A stretch of 64,000 nt of DNA from Pseudophaeobacter sp. GTDB lineage: Bacteria > Pseudomonadota > Alphaproteobacteria > Rhodobacterales > Rhodobacteraceae. Below the pieces are notes generated by a model. The model ran no database searches. It saw only the letters and a program-made list of their open reading frames with translations, and was not told the origin of the DNA. The stretch's first letter is position 1. Each line of letters begins with the position of its first letter. The stretch is from NCBI GenBank assembly GCA_027019165.1, contig JALUXC010000023.1, forward strand, positions 99,624 to 163,623, in the 5' to 3' direction. Position numbers and translations under genes: made by a program. Positions 9,240 through 16,945 of this stretch are shown piece after piece.

Positions 9240-10313
9240 ATGGCGCGCTTCCACGATCTAGAAGTCACCGATGTCCGCAAGACGATCCGCGATGCGGTTG
9301 TCGTTTCCCTGAAGCCCGTCAATGGCGCGGCTGCGGAATTCGATTTCACCCAGGGCCAGTACCTGACTTTCCGCCGCGATTTCGACGGCGAGGAGCTGCG
9401 CCGCAGCTATTCGATCTGCGCGGGCAAGGACGAGGGTATCCTTCAGGTGGGCATCAAGCGCGTCGATGGCGGCGCCTTTTCGACCTGGGCCAATACCGAG
9501 CTGAAAGCCGGTGACACCCTGCAGGCGATGCCGCCGATGGGCAGTTTCTTCACCGCGCTGGATGCGGGGGCCGAAAAATCCTACCTCGGCTTTGCCGGTG
9601 GATCCGGCATTACCCCGGTGCTGTCGATCCTGAAGACCACGCTGGCGGCAGAGCCGAACTCCACCTTCACGCTGGTCTATGCCAACAAGGGCGTCAACAC
9701 GATCATGTTCCGCGAGGAGCTGGAGGATCTGAAGAACCTCTACATGGGGCGTTTCAACGTGATCCATATTCTGGAAAGCGACGCGCAAGAGATCGATCTG
9801 TTCACCGGCCTTGTGACCGAGGAAAAATGCGCCGAGCTGTTCGAACACTGGATCGATATCAAGAACGTGGACACCGCCTTTATTTGCGGGCCGGAGCCGA
9901 TGATGCTGGGCATTGCCGCAGCGCTGCGCACCGCGGGCCTCAGCGACGATCAGATCAAGTTCGAGCTTTTTGCCAGCGCCCAGCCGGGACGCGCAAAACG
10001 CAAGGTCAGCGCTGCAGATGCCGCCAGCGGCGCCAATCAGACCTCTGCCGCGATCACCCTGGACGGCGCGACCCAGACCATCCAGATGGACAAGGACACC
10101 ACCATTCTGGACGCGGCGCTGGAGAACGCCATGGATGCGCCTTACGCCTGCAAGGCCGGGGTCTGCTCCACCTGCCGCTGCAAGGTGCTGGAAGGCGAGG
10201 TCGAGATGGTCACCAACCACGCGCTGGAGGATTACGAGGTCGAAAAGGGCTATGTCCTCTCCTGCCAGGCCTATCCGGTCACCGACAAGGTGGTCGTGGA
10301 CTACGATCAGTAA
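9240..10313 (+). CDS. paaE: 1,2-phenylacetyl-CoA epoxidase reductase subunit PaaE
   Basis: 357 residues. An FAD-binding ferredoxin-reductase domain (RRSYSICAG) is followed by an NAD(P)-binding domain (GFAGGSGITPVLSIL, FICGPEPMM). A C-terminal plant-type [2Fe-2S] ferredoxin domain has the cysteine pattern CKAGVCSTCRCKV plus a later cysteine in VLSCQAYP. It passes electrons from NADPH to the PaaA diiron centre. The start at 9240 follows GAGGAGACCTCC. The operon seems to end or attenuate at the hairpin 13 bases after its stop. Confidence 0.95.
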   Translation: MARFHDLEVTDVRKTIRDAVVVSLKPVNGAAAEFDFTQGQYLTFRRDFDGEELRRSYSICAGKDEGILQVGIKRVDGGAFSTWANTELKAGDTLQAMPPMGSFFTALDAGAEKSYLGFAGGSGITPVLSILKTTLAAEPNSTFTLVYANKGVNTIMFREELEDLKNLYMGRFNVIHILESDAQEIDLFTGLVTEEKCAELFEHWIDIKNVDTAFICGPEPMMLGIAAALRTAGLSDDQIKFELFASAQPGRAKRKVSAADAASGANQTSAAITLDGATQTIQMDKDTTILDAALENAMDAPYACKAGVCSTCRCKVLEGEVEMVTNHALEDYEVEKGYVLSCQAYPVTDKVVVDYDQ

Positions 10314-10325
10314 CGGATTTCACAG

Positions 10326-10353
10326 CGCGCCCTTCGGGGCGCGTTCTTGTTTT
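10326..10353 (+). terminator. TTCG-tetraloop hairpin, likely terminator or attenuator after paaE
   Basis: The stem CGCGCCC and GGGCGCG closes a TTCG tetraloop and is followed by TTCTTGTTTT. It lies between paaE and the PaaC-like gene on the same strand, so it may end the operon or reduce read-through. Confidence 0.65.
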
Positions 10354-10394
10354 GCGGCCCGCGGTGCAACGGGCCTATTTGAGGGAGGACATCC

Positions 10395-11156
10395 ATGGCC
10401 GAGGACATGAGCATTGCAAGCTATCTTGCGCAGGGCGGCAAGCTGACCAACCCATCCAACGTGCCACCGCGCTATCGCGCCGAGCTGCTCAAGCTGATGG
10501 CCACCTTCGTGGACAGCGAGTTGGCCGGCGCGGCCGGCTTTGCCGATATCATCAACGAAGGCCCCGGCATCAAGGCGCGCATCGCCGCCGCCAAGATCGT
10601 TCTGGAGAAAACCGACAACGCCGACAAGGTGCTGCAGATCATGGGAGACTTCGGCGCCGATACCGAGGCCTATGCCGATCATCACCCCTGGACCGCCCGG
10701 CTGGAGCGCAGCGCCGATATCGGCCAGAGCCGCAGCAAGCACGACATGCGCCTTGCGGTCTTCAACTACCCGCTGGAAGGCTGGACGGATGCGGTGGTGA
10801 TGAACCTCTTGATGGGCCGCGCCGTTGTGGTGCAGCTCGGCGAACTCTCCCGCGTGTCCTATCAGCCCCTGGCCGAGGCGTTTCGGGCCATTTTGCCGAT
10901 CGAGACGCGCCATGCGGAGCTGGCCGAAGAAGGGTTGGTCCAACTGGTGGAGCAAGGCGAAAAAGCTCAAGCGCAAGAGGCTGTAGACTACTGGTGGCCG
11001 CGTGTTGCCGCCTCTTTCGGGTCCGAGGCTTCGGACAAGTTCGAAGGTCTGGCCGCCATGGGGTTGCGCCACACCCAGAATGCGGAGCTTCGCAGCCAAT
11101 GGGAACAGGGCGCGGGTGCAATCCTCAGCAGGCTAAACCTCTCCGCCGCACGCTGA
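10395..11156 (+). CDS. Phenylacetic acid catabolic (PaaC-like) family protein, role unknown
   Basis: 253 residues beginning MAEDMSIASYLAQGGKLTNPSNVPPRYRAELLKLMATF. It is helical and contains segments that resemble the PaaA/PaaC ferritin-like family (SELAGAAGF, DHHPWTARLERSADIG, VVMNLLMGRAVVVQLGELS), but it is not a second copy of PaaC. I do not see the full set of E and ExxH ligands expected of a diiron oxygenase, so it may be a structural or binding partner. It has its own GGGAGGA ribosome-binding site and sits beyond the paaE terminator. The name is a family assignment only. Confidence 0.7.
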   Translation: MAEDMSIASYLAQGGKLTNPSNVPPRYRAELLKLMATFVDSELAGAAGFADIINEGPGIKARIAAAKIVLEKTDNADKVLQIMGDFGADTEAYADHHPWTARLERSADIGQSRSKHDMRLAVFNYPLEGWTDAVVMNLLMGRAVVVQLGELSRVSYQPLAEAFRAILPIETRHAELAEEGLVQLVEQGEKAQAQEAVDYWWPRVAASFGSEASDKFEGLAAMGLRHTQNAELRSQWEQGAGAILSRLNLSAAR

Positions 11157-11169
11157 CGCCAACAGAGCG

Positions 11170-11300
11170 GGGGGTCCCGCCCGGGCTTTGGTGCATCAAA
11201 GATGCCTCGCACCCCGCCCGAGCCCGGCGCGCCTGGCGGCGCGCTTTCACCGCCTGCCAGTTCTGTTCCGTTTGTTTCGCGTGCGAAACAGCCTGCCGAA
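11170..11300. repeat. Intergenic GC-rich repeat copy with GGTGCATCAAAGATGCC hairpin
   Basis: This lies in the 309-base spacer before the aminotransferase gene. GGTGCATCAAAGATGCC (11190-11206) is a small hairpin that occurs identically at 36952-36968, and both copies are followed by CCCGGCG-rich sequence and then GGCAGTTCTG or CCAGTTCTG. The perfect palindrome GTTTCGCGTGCGAAAC (11274-11289) lies just downstream and could be an operator. The rest of the spacer shows no gene that I can support. Confidence 0.6.
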
Positions 11301-11465
11301 ACCTCTCGTCGCCGCGCTATTGGCAAGCAACGCGCCCGACGCCAGCCTCCGGTCAATTGCCCATAGGCGCCCATTGTACAAAAGAGCGCCTTTGAGGCTC
11401 TGGACCTTGCCCGGCCAGACTCATAGGGTCCGATCAAGGCGAGACATTTCGAAAGGCCCGGACTC

Positions 11466-12329
11466 ATGGCAGCAGGCAGCACAATCCACACCTATTTTGG
11501 CGGCGCGTGGCAGACCGGCGATGTGCCGATCATGAAGGCCGCAGATCATGCCTCATGGCTGGGATCTTCGATTTTTGACGGGGCGCGGCTGTTTGACGGC
11601 ATGACACCGGATCTGGATCTGCATTGCGCCCGCGCCAATGCATCTGCAACGGCGCTGATGATGCAGCCTACGGTCACCGTGGAAGAGATGGTGGAGATCA
11701 CCCTCGAGGGGCTGAAACGCTTTGCCCCCGGCGCCGCCGTCTACATTCGCCCCATGTACTGGGCGACCGATGGCGATGCCACCATGATCGCGCCCGACCC
11801 CGAAAGCACACAGTTTGCCCTGTGCCTTGAAGAGATCCCCATGGCCCCGGCCGAGGCCAGCGCCACCCTGACCCGCACCCGGTTCCGCCGCCCGGTTCTG
11901 GAAAGCGCGGTGGTCAACGCCAAGGCCGGCTGCCTTTACCCCAACAACGCCCGCATGCTGCGCGAGGCGCGCGCCAAAGGGTTCACCAATGCGCTGGCCC
12001 TGGACGCCATGGGCAACGTGGCCGAAACCGCCACCGCGAATATCTTCATGGTGCGCGACGGCGAAGTCTTCACACCGATCGCAAATGGCACCTTCCTGGC
12101 CGGGATCACCCGCGCCCGCCACATCAAGAACCTCACGGCGGACGGCGTAAAGGTGCACGAGACTGTGCTGACCTTCCAGGACTTCGAAGAGGCTGACGAG
12201 GTCTTCATGTCCGGCAACATGAGCAAGGTCACGCCGGTCACCGCCTTTGACGACCGACAGTACCAGATCGGCCCCATGGCCCGCCGCGTACGCGAGATGT
12301 ATTGGGACTGGGCCGCCACGCATGGATGA
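11466..12329 (+). CDS. Class IV (branched-chain-type) PLP aminotransferase
   Basis: 287 residues of the fold-type IV family. The PLP lysine lies in VVNAKAGCLYPNN and the phosphate-binding region is NVAETATANIFMVRDG. The substrate-side segment is GITRARHIKNL. It resembles branched-chain amino acid aminotransferases of Rhodobacteraceae, but 4-amino-4-deoxychorismate lyase and D-amino-acid transaminase share the fold, so the substrate is not certain. Its stop overlaps the start of the next gene (ATGGATGA), suggesting translational coupling to an AbrB-type membrane protein. Confidence 0.85.
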   Translation: MAAGSTIHTYFGGAWQTGDVPIMKAADHASWLGSSIFDGARLFDGMTPDLDLHCARANASATALMMQPTVTVEEMVEITLEGLKRFAPGAAVYIRPMYWATDGDATMIAPDPESTQFALCLEEIPMAPAEASATLTRTRFRRPVLESAVVNAKAGCLYPNNARMLREARAKGFTNALALDAMGNVAETATANIFMVRDGEVFTPIANGTFLAGITRARHIKNLTADGVKVHETVLTFQDFEEADEVFMSGNMSKVTPVTAFDDRQYQIGPMARRVREMYWDWAATHG

Positions 12330-13392
12330 GGCGGGGCGCAGCCTTCTGACTCTTGCCGTGGGCGGGGTTGGAGCGCTGCTCGCCTCGCTGATCCACTTGC
12401 CCATGGCCTTGCTCGCGGGGCCTGCCATCGCCGTTTCAGCTGCGGGTCTGTGGGGCGCACCAATGAGTATCGCCCCCCGCCTGCGCGATGCCGGTTTCCT
12501 GATCATGGGCCTCAGCATCGGCTCCATGGTCAATCCCGGAAGTTTCGATGCCATCATGCGCTGGCCTGTAGCCTTTGGCCTGTTGGCCGTGCTCACGGTG
12601 ATCACCCCTATCGCAGGCCGCAGTCTTGTGCCGCGCCTTTTGCCCTTCGAGCGGCACGAGTCGTTTCTGGCCTCGGCTCCTGGCCACCTGAGCCTTGTGA
12701 TCGCGCTGGCCGATAGCCTGTCCCTGTCGCTGACCCGGCCCGTGGTGCTGGCCTCGATCCGGCTGATGGCGCTGACGCTTCTGGTCCCATTGGGCGCAGC
12801 CGTTGCGGGGATGGAGATCGGGATGGGCCTGCCCCAAAGCTCTGCCATCACGCCCTGGGTCTGGATTGCGGCGCAGATCGCCATCGCCGTGGCCCTGTCT
12901 CCGATACTGTCCTCAATGCGGCTGCCCGCCCCCACCCTGATTGCAGGGATCACCGTTGCGGCGTGCGCGCACCTTGGCGGCTGGATCGAGGGCGGGCCGC
13001 CCGGATGGGGCGCTCAGGGCGCGCTGATCCTGATGGGAAGCCTGATCGGCACGCGGTTTACTGGCATGACATGGGTCGAGCTGCGCGACAGCCTGCTGGC
13101 AGGCGGCGTGATCGTGCTATTGACCTGCGGGCTGGCGGCAGCAACGGCCGTACCGGCGGCTTATCTGTCGGGCCTGCCGCTGCTGGATGTGCTGCTGGGG
13201 TTCTCTCCCGGCGGGCTGGAGACCATGATCATCCTCGGCGCTGCCCTTGGCGCCGATCCGACCTTTGTAGCCGCCGCGCATCTCTTTCGCCTCTTGGTGC
13301 TGGCGGTGGTGCTGATGCTCTATGCGAGCTATGTCGCCAAACGGATGCGGCGGAAAAGCGATGGACAGGACGTGGCCCCTCGGGCAGATTGA
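12322..13392 (+). CDS. AbrB family membrane protein (putative transporter, formerly ammonia monooxygenase-like)
   Basis: 356 residues with about ten hydrophobic segments and two related halves, each with a Gly/Pro-rich helix such as HLPMALLAGPAIAVSAAGLWG and LLGFSPGGLETMIILGAALGADPTFVAAAHLFRLL split by a polar loop. The latter is the signature of the AbrB/YdfS duplication family. Function is unproven; some members were misnamed as regulators or ammonia monooxygenases. The start at 12322 is chosen because it overlaps the aminotransferase stop; the frame is open further upstream inside that gene. Confidence 0.8.
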   Translation: MDEAGRSLLTLAVGGVGALLASLIHLPMALLAGPAIAVSAAGLWGAPMSIAPRLRDAGFLIMGLSIGSMVNPGSFDAIMRWPVAFGLLAVLTVITPIAGRSLVPRLLPFERHESFLASAPGHLSLVIALADSLSLSLTRPVVLASIRLMALTLLVPLGAAVAGMEIGMGLPQSSAITPWVWIAAQIAIAVALSPILSSMRLPAPTLIAGITVAACAHLGGWIEGGPPGWGAQGALILMGSLIGTRFTGMTWVELRDSLLAGGVIVLLTCGLAAATAVPAAYLSGLPLLDVLLGFSPGGLETMIILGAALGADPTFVAAAHLFRLLVLAVVLMLYASYVAKRMRRKSDGQDVAPRAD

Positions 13393-13413
13393 TCCGGAGT
13401 GTGGAGGGACGAA

Positions 13414-13869
13414 ATGCGCAAATTCCTGGTTGTGCTGGATGATAGCCGCGAATGCCTGAACGCCATGCGCTTTGCCGCCATGCGGGCCGCAAGCACTGGA
13501 GGCGGCGTGGCGATCCTGTCGATCATCCCACCAGATGAGTTCAATCACTGGATCGGCGTCGGCGAGGTCATGCGCGAAGAAGCCCGCGAACGCATCCATG
13601 CCCATTTCGAAGTCTTCGCCAAATGGATGCGCGACCGGCAGGGTATCGATCCTGAACTGATCATCCGCGAAGGCGAAGCTGTGCCCGAGATCCTTGCTCA
13701 GATCGACGCGGATCCTGAAATCGGCGTTCTGGTCTTGGGCGCGGGAACCGACCGCAAGGGCCCCGGACCACTGGTGAACCAGCTCAGCAAGACCTCCGGC
13801 AGCCTGCCTGTACCGATCACCATCGTACCCGGCGATCTGTCCAAGGACCGGCTGGAAGCCATCACCTGA
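13414..13869 (+). CDS. Universal stress protein (UspA family)
   Basis: 151 residues starting MRKFLVVLDDSRECLNAMRFAAMRA. A Usp nucleotide-binding core is visible: an N-terminal VVLDDS strand-loop and a C-terminal VLGAGTDRKGPGPLVNQLSKTSGSLPVPITIVPG segment with the G-2x-G-9x-G(S/T)-like pattern. The ATG at 13414 is chosen because GGAGGGAC precedes it; a GTG five codons upstream is possible. It follows the AbrB gene by 21 bases and is probably co-transcribed. Its physiological role cannot be read from sequence. Confidence 0.85.
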   Translation: MRKFLVVLDDSRECLNAMRFAAMRAASTGGGVAILSIIPPDEFNHWIGVGEVMREEARERIHAHFEVFAKWMRDRQGIDPELIIREGEAVPEILAQIDADPEIGVLVLGAGTDRKGPGPLVNQLSKTSGSLPVPITIVPGDLSKDRLEAIT

Positions 13870-13940
13870 GCGCGGCGCAACACGCAGGCCACATCGGCCA
13901 CTGGTCCGCCTGTTCTCCTGCGCAGACGGGCCTTGCGAAT

Positions 13941-13957
13941 TTTAGAACCATTCCAAA
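13941..13957. promoter_or_regulatory. Irr-box-like (ICE) iron-responsive site upstream of nfu
   Basis: TTTAGAACCATTCCAAA matches the alphaproteobacterial ICE pattern TTTAGAA-N3-TTCTAAA with one mismatch. It sits directly before the -35 element of the nfu promoter. Irr would be expected to act on iron-sulfur assembly genes, which fits the target. No irr gene is in the window. Confidence 0.6.
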
Positions 13958-13959
13958 CC

Positions 13960-13988
13960 TTGACTTGTCTGCGCCCCGCGCGCATATC
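13960..13988 (+). promoter_or_regulatory. Predicted promoter of nfu-tsaB-rimI
   Basis: The -35-like TTGACT (13960-13965) is 17 bases from a -10-like CATATC (13983-13988). This would give a start about 20 bases before the nfu ATG. The Irr-box-like site abuts the -35. Confidence 0.5.
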
Positions 13989-14013
13989 TTTCGCAGACAC
14001 ACGGAGGCCTCAG

Positions 14014-14577
14014 ATGTTCATTCAGACCGAATCCACGCCGAACCCTGCGACGCTGAAATTCCTTCCCGGACAGACCGTTCTGGAAGCAGGCACGGCCGAT
14101 TTCGCGAGCCCTGAGGCGGCTGAAACCTCTCCCCTGGCTGCGCGCATCTTTGCAGTGAAGGGCGTGAACGGCGTCTTCTTTGGCAATGACTTCGTGACCG
14201 TGACCAAGGCGGATGATGTCGAATGGGACCATATCAAGCCCGCAATCCTGGGCGCGGTGATGGAGCATTACCAATCCGGTCAGCCCGTCATCAATGCGGG
14301 CGGTGAGCAGGCATCGGGCCATGCGGAGCATACCGGAGAGGACGGCGAAGTCGTGAGCCAGATCAAAGATCTGCTGGACAGTCGTGTGCGCCCGGCCGTG
14401 GCGCAGGATGGCGGCGACATCACCTTCCACGGGTTTGAGCGCGGCGTGGTTTATCTTCATATGCAGGGCGCCTGCGCGGGCTGTCCTTCCTCGACGCTGA
14501 CCCTGAAAATGGGTATCGAAAACCTGCTACGTCACTACATCCCCGAGGTGACCGAGGTCCGCCCTGTCGCAGTATAG
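14014..14577 (+). CDS. NfuA-type Fe-S cluster scaffold/carrier (Nfu_N plus NifU C-terminal domain)
   Basis: 187 residues. The N-terminal Nfu_N domain begins MFIQTESTPNPATLKFLPGQ and includes KGVNGVFFGNDFVTVTK. The C-terminal NifU domain has RPAVAQDGGDITF and the cluster-binding C154-x2-C157 in GACAGCPSS. Such proteins bind and hand on [4Fe-4S] clusters in the cytoplasm. GGAGG precedes the start. It is followed 23 bases later by tsaB, and the three genes to rimI look like one transcript. The Irr-box-like promoter suggests iron control. Confidence 0.93.
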   Translation: MFIQTESTPNPATLKFLPGQTVLEAGTADFASPEAAETSPLAARIFAVKGVNGVFFGNDFVTVTKADDVEWDHIKPAILGAVMEHYQSGQPVINAGGEQASGHAEHTGEDGEVVSQIKDLLDSRVRPAVAQDGGDITFHGFERGVVYLHMQGACAGCPSSTLTLKMGIENLLRHYIPEVTEVRPVAV

Positions 14578-14600
14578 GCAGCGGCAGAAAAGGATACAGT

Positions 14601-15197
14601 ATGACAACCGAACCCTTGGTTCTGGGCTTTGATACATCGGCCGCGCATTGCGCGGCCGCTTTGCTGCGGGGTGACAGCGTGCTGGCAGAGGCGCTGGAGC
14701 CGATGACACGCGGCCAGGCCGAACGCCTGATGCCGCTTCTGGAAGAGGTGCTGAAGGCGGCAGGCGTCACCTGGGCAGAGCTCGATGCCGTCGGCGTCGG
14801 TGTCGGGCCTGGCAATTTCACCGGTATCCGTATCGCCGTCTCGGCGGCGCGCGGGCTGGCGCTGGGGCTCGGGGTTCCGGCCATCGGCGTCGACGGGTTT
14901 GAAGCCCGCACCGCCAAGGGTAGCCTGCCCGCGATCCCCGCCCCCCGCGATCAGGTCTATGCCGCCCTGCCGGGGGAAGCACCGCGTCTGATGGCCCGCC
15001 AAGAGGCCGAAGTCGCCGCGCGCGGTGCCGGGCTGACCTTTGCGCCCGAGGCGTCCCCCGCAGGGATGGCCGCAGCGATCGCGCGGATTGCATCGTCGCG
15101 GATGGATGCCCCCACAGCTCTCCCTGCACCGCTCTACCTGCGCGCTGCCGATGCAGCCCCCTCACGCGATGTGCCGCCACAGCTGATCGATGGCTAA
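14601..15197 (+). CDS. tsaB: tRNA threonylcarbamoyladenosine biosynthesis protein TsaB
   Basis: 198 residues of the ASKHA fold, starting LVLGFDTSAAHCAAALLRGD, with the TsaB hallmark GVGVGPGNFTGIRIAVSAARGLALGLG. TsaB is a non-catalytic partner of TsaD and TsaE in forming t6A37 on tRNAs that read ANN codons. Its stop overlaps the next gene by eight bases (ATGGCTAA), a common tsaB-rimI arrangement. Confidence 0.94.
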   Translation: MTTEPLVLGFDTSAAHCAAALLRGDSVLAEALEPMTRGQAERLMPLLEEVLKAAGVTWAELDAVGVGVGPGNFTGIRIAVSAARGLALGLGVPAIGVDGFEARTAKGSLPAIPAPRDQVYAALPGEAPRLMARQEAEVAARGAGLTFAPEASPAGMAAAIARIASSRMDAPTALPAPLYLRAADAAPSRDVPPQLIDG

Positions 15198-15615
15198 CGT
15201 GCCCACCCCGAACGAGATGGCCGCGACCCACCAAGCGGCCTTCACCCAGTCGCGCCCCTGGAGCGCAGATGAATTCTTGTCTCTTCTGGAGAGCCCCCTG
15301 ACAATTGCAATTGGCGACGCGCGCTGTTTTGCGCTGGTGCGAGTCATTGCTGATGAAGCCGAACTCCTGACCATCGCGACCCACCCCGCGCATCAGCGTC
15401 AGGGCCTGGCGCACCGGGTCATGGACGCATGGCAGCAGGAAGCCAGCGCGCGGGGCGCAATCGAGGCCTTTCTTGAGGTTGCCGCCGACAACATGCCCGC
15501 ACAGATCCTCTATGCCGCACATGGATTCGCCGAATGCGGCCGCCGAACCGGATACTACGCCCGAAAAGATGCCCCGGCAGTGGATGCCATGCTTATGCGG
15601 CGCACGTTACGTTAG
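15190..15615 (+). CDS. rimI: GNAT N-acetyltransferase, ribosomal-protein-S18-alanine type (RimI)
   Basis: 141 residues with the GNAT acetyl-CoA pyrophosphate loop RQGLAHRVM (Q/R-x2-G-x-G/A pattern) and the C-terminal FLEVAADNMPAQILYAAHGFAECGRRTGYY, typical of RimI. RimI acetylates the N-terminus of ribosomal protein S18. The location, overlapping tsaB, supports the name. The start at 15190 has no separate ribosome-binding site, consistent with coupling. Confidence 0.88.
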   Translation: MANVPTPNEMAATHQAAFTQSRPWSADEFLSLLESPLTIAIGDARCFALVRVIADEAELLTIATHPAHQRQGLAHRVMDAWQQEASARGAIEAFLEVAADNMPAQILYAAHGFAECGRRTGYYARKDAPAVDAMLMRRTLR

Positions 15616-15641
15616 GCCAACTGCCCGGATTTCCACCGATT

Positions 15642-15683
15642 GGTCAAAAAGCGGTTGACCCTATCCTAGGGCTGCAGGCTAAA
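15642..15683 (+). promoter_or_regulatory. Promoter with overlapping inverted repeat upstream of the BMP importer
   Basis: The -35 TTGACC (15655-15660) and -10-like GCTAAA (15678-15683) are 17 bases apart. The -35 is also the right arm of an inverted repeat GGTCAA-N7-TTGACC (15642-15660), so a repressor there would occlude RNA polymerase. The regulator is unknown. Confidence 0.5.
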
Positions 15684-15774
15684 TTGCCGCACCTAGACCC
15701 TGTGCCCGGACAGTGCATTCTCCGGGTGGCCGGGCATCGGCCTTAACAATTAAAAACAACTTGGGAGTATCCAT

Positions 15775-16770
15775 ATGAGCCTGATGAAATCCCTGATGGG
15801 CGCATCGGCCGCACTGGCACTGACCGCGGGCGCGGCGCTGGCAGAACCGGCGCTGATCTTTGACCTTGGCGGCAAGTTCGACAAATCCTTCAACGAAGCC
15901 GCTTTCAACGGCGCGAAACGCTGGTCCGAAGAAACCGGCAACAGCTTCCGCGAGATCGAACTGCAGTCCGAAGCCCAGCGCGAGCAGGCCCTGCGCCGCT
16001 TTGCCGAGGCAGGCTCGAACCCGATCGTGATGGCGGGCTTTGCCTTTGCCGATGCGCTGGGCCAAGTCGCTGCCGATTACCCGGACACCAAATTCACCAT
16101 CATCGACATGGTGGTCGACCAGCCCAACGTGCGCTCGGTCGTCTTCAACGAGCATGAAGGCTCCTACCTGGTCGGCATGATGGCCGCTGAGGCATCGAAA
16201 TCCGGCACCGTCGGTTTCATTGGCGGCATGGACATTCCGCTGATCCGCAAATTCGCCTGCGGCTATGCCCAGGGCGTGCTGGCCGCCAACCCCGATGCCA
16301 AGGTCATCGCCAATATGACCGGCACCACCCCGGCAGCCTGGAACGATCCGGTGAAAGGCTCCGAGCTGACCAAGGCGCAGATCAGCCAGGGCGCTGACGT
16401 TGTCTATGCCGCAGCGGGCGGCACCGGTGTTGGCGTTCTGCAGACCGCTGCGGATGAGGACATCCTGTCGATCGGTGTGGACAGCAACCAGAACCACCTG
16501 CACCCCGGCAAAGTGCTGACCTCGATGATGAAACGCGTGGACAACGCGGTCTATGAGGCCTTCACTGACGGCCCTGACATGGAGACCGGCTTCTCCGTCA
16601 TGGGTCTGGCCAATGGCGGCGTTGGCTATGCGCTGGACGACAACAACGCGCCGCTGGTCTCGGCTGACATGCAGGCCATGGTGGACGAAGCTGCGGCCAA
16701 GATCGCCTCGGGTGAGCTGAAAGTGCATGACTACATGTCCGACGACAGCTGCCCGGCTCTGACGTTCTGA
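15775..16770 (+). CDS. BMP-family ABC transporter substrate-binding protein
   Basis: 331 residues with a Sec signal peptide (MSLMKSLMGASAALALTAGAALA, cleavage near residue 22) and no lipobox, so periplasmic rather than lipid-anchored. The mature part starts LIFDLGGKFDKSFNEAAFNGAKRW, the BMP/PnrA signature, with FGGM-like segments later (VGFIGGMDIPLIRKF, DVVYAAAGGTG). BMP proteins bind nucleosides, so a purine nucleoside is the most likely ligand. It is followed by a terminator, then by the ATPase and two permeases. Confidence 0.92.
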   Translation: MSLMKSLMGASAALALTAGAALAEPALIFDLGGKFDKSFNEAAFNGAKRWSEETGNSFREIELQSEAQREQALRRFAEAGSNPIVMAGFAFADALGQVAADYPDTKFTIIDMVVDQPNVRSVVFNEHEGSYLVGMMAAEASKSGTVGFIGGMDIPLIRKFACGYAQGVLAANPDAKVIANMTGTTPAAWNDPVKGSELTKAQISQGADVVYAAAGGTGVGVLQTAADEDILSIGVDSNQNHLHPGKVLTSMMKRVDNAVYEAFTDGPDMETGFSVMGLANGGVGYALDDNNAPLVSADMQAMVDEAAAKIASGELKVHDYMSDDSCPALTF

Positions 16771-16819
16771 TCAGTCCGTGCCCCGGCTTGCGCATGGCGC
16801 GGGATCGGGGCCAGTTCTG

Positions 16820-16860
16820 CCCGGAGGCTGCCGAGAACGCCGCCTCCGGGTTTGGTTTTT
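16820..16860 (+). terminator. Terminator/attenuator between the binding protein and the ABC genes
   Basis: The arms CCCGGAGGC (16820-16828) and GCCTCCGGG (16842-16850) form a nine-pair stem, followed by a T-rich tract to 16860. It probably makes the binding protein transcript more abundant than the downstream transporter genes. Confidence 0.75.
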
Positions 16861-16945
16861 ATGACCCATTGGGCAGTGCGCGCTGCCTATTCCGTGGACG
16901 CTCCGACACGCCTGAGCCGCTCCACGAGACTGTTGAGGAGCCAGA

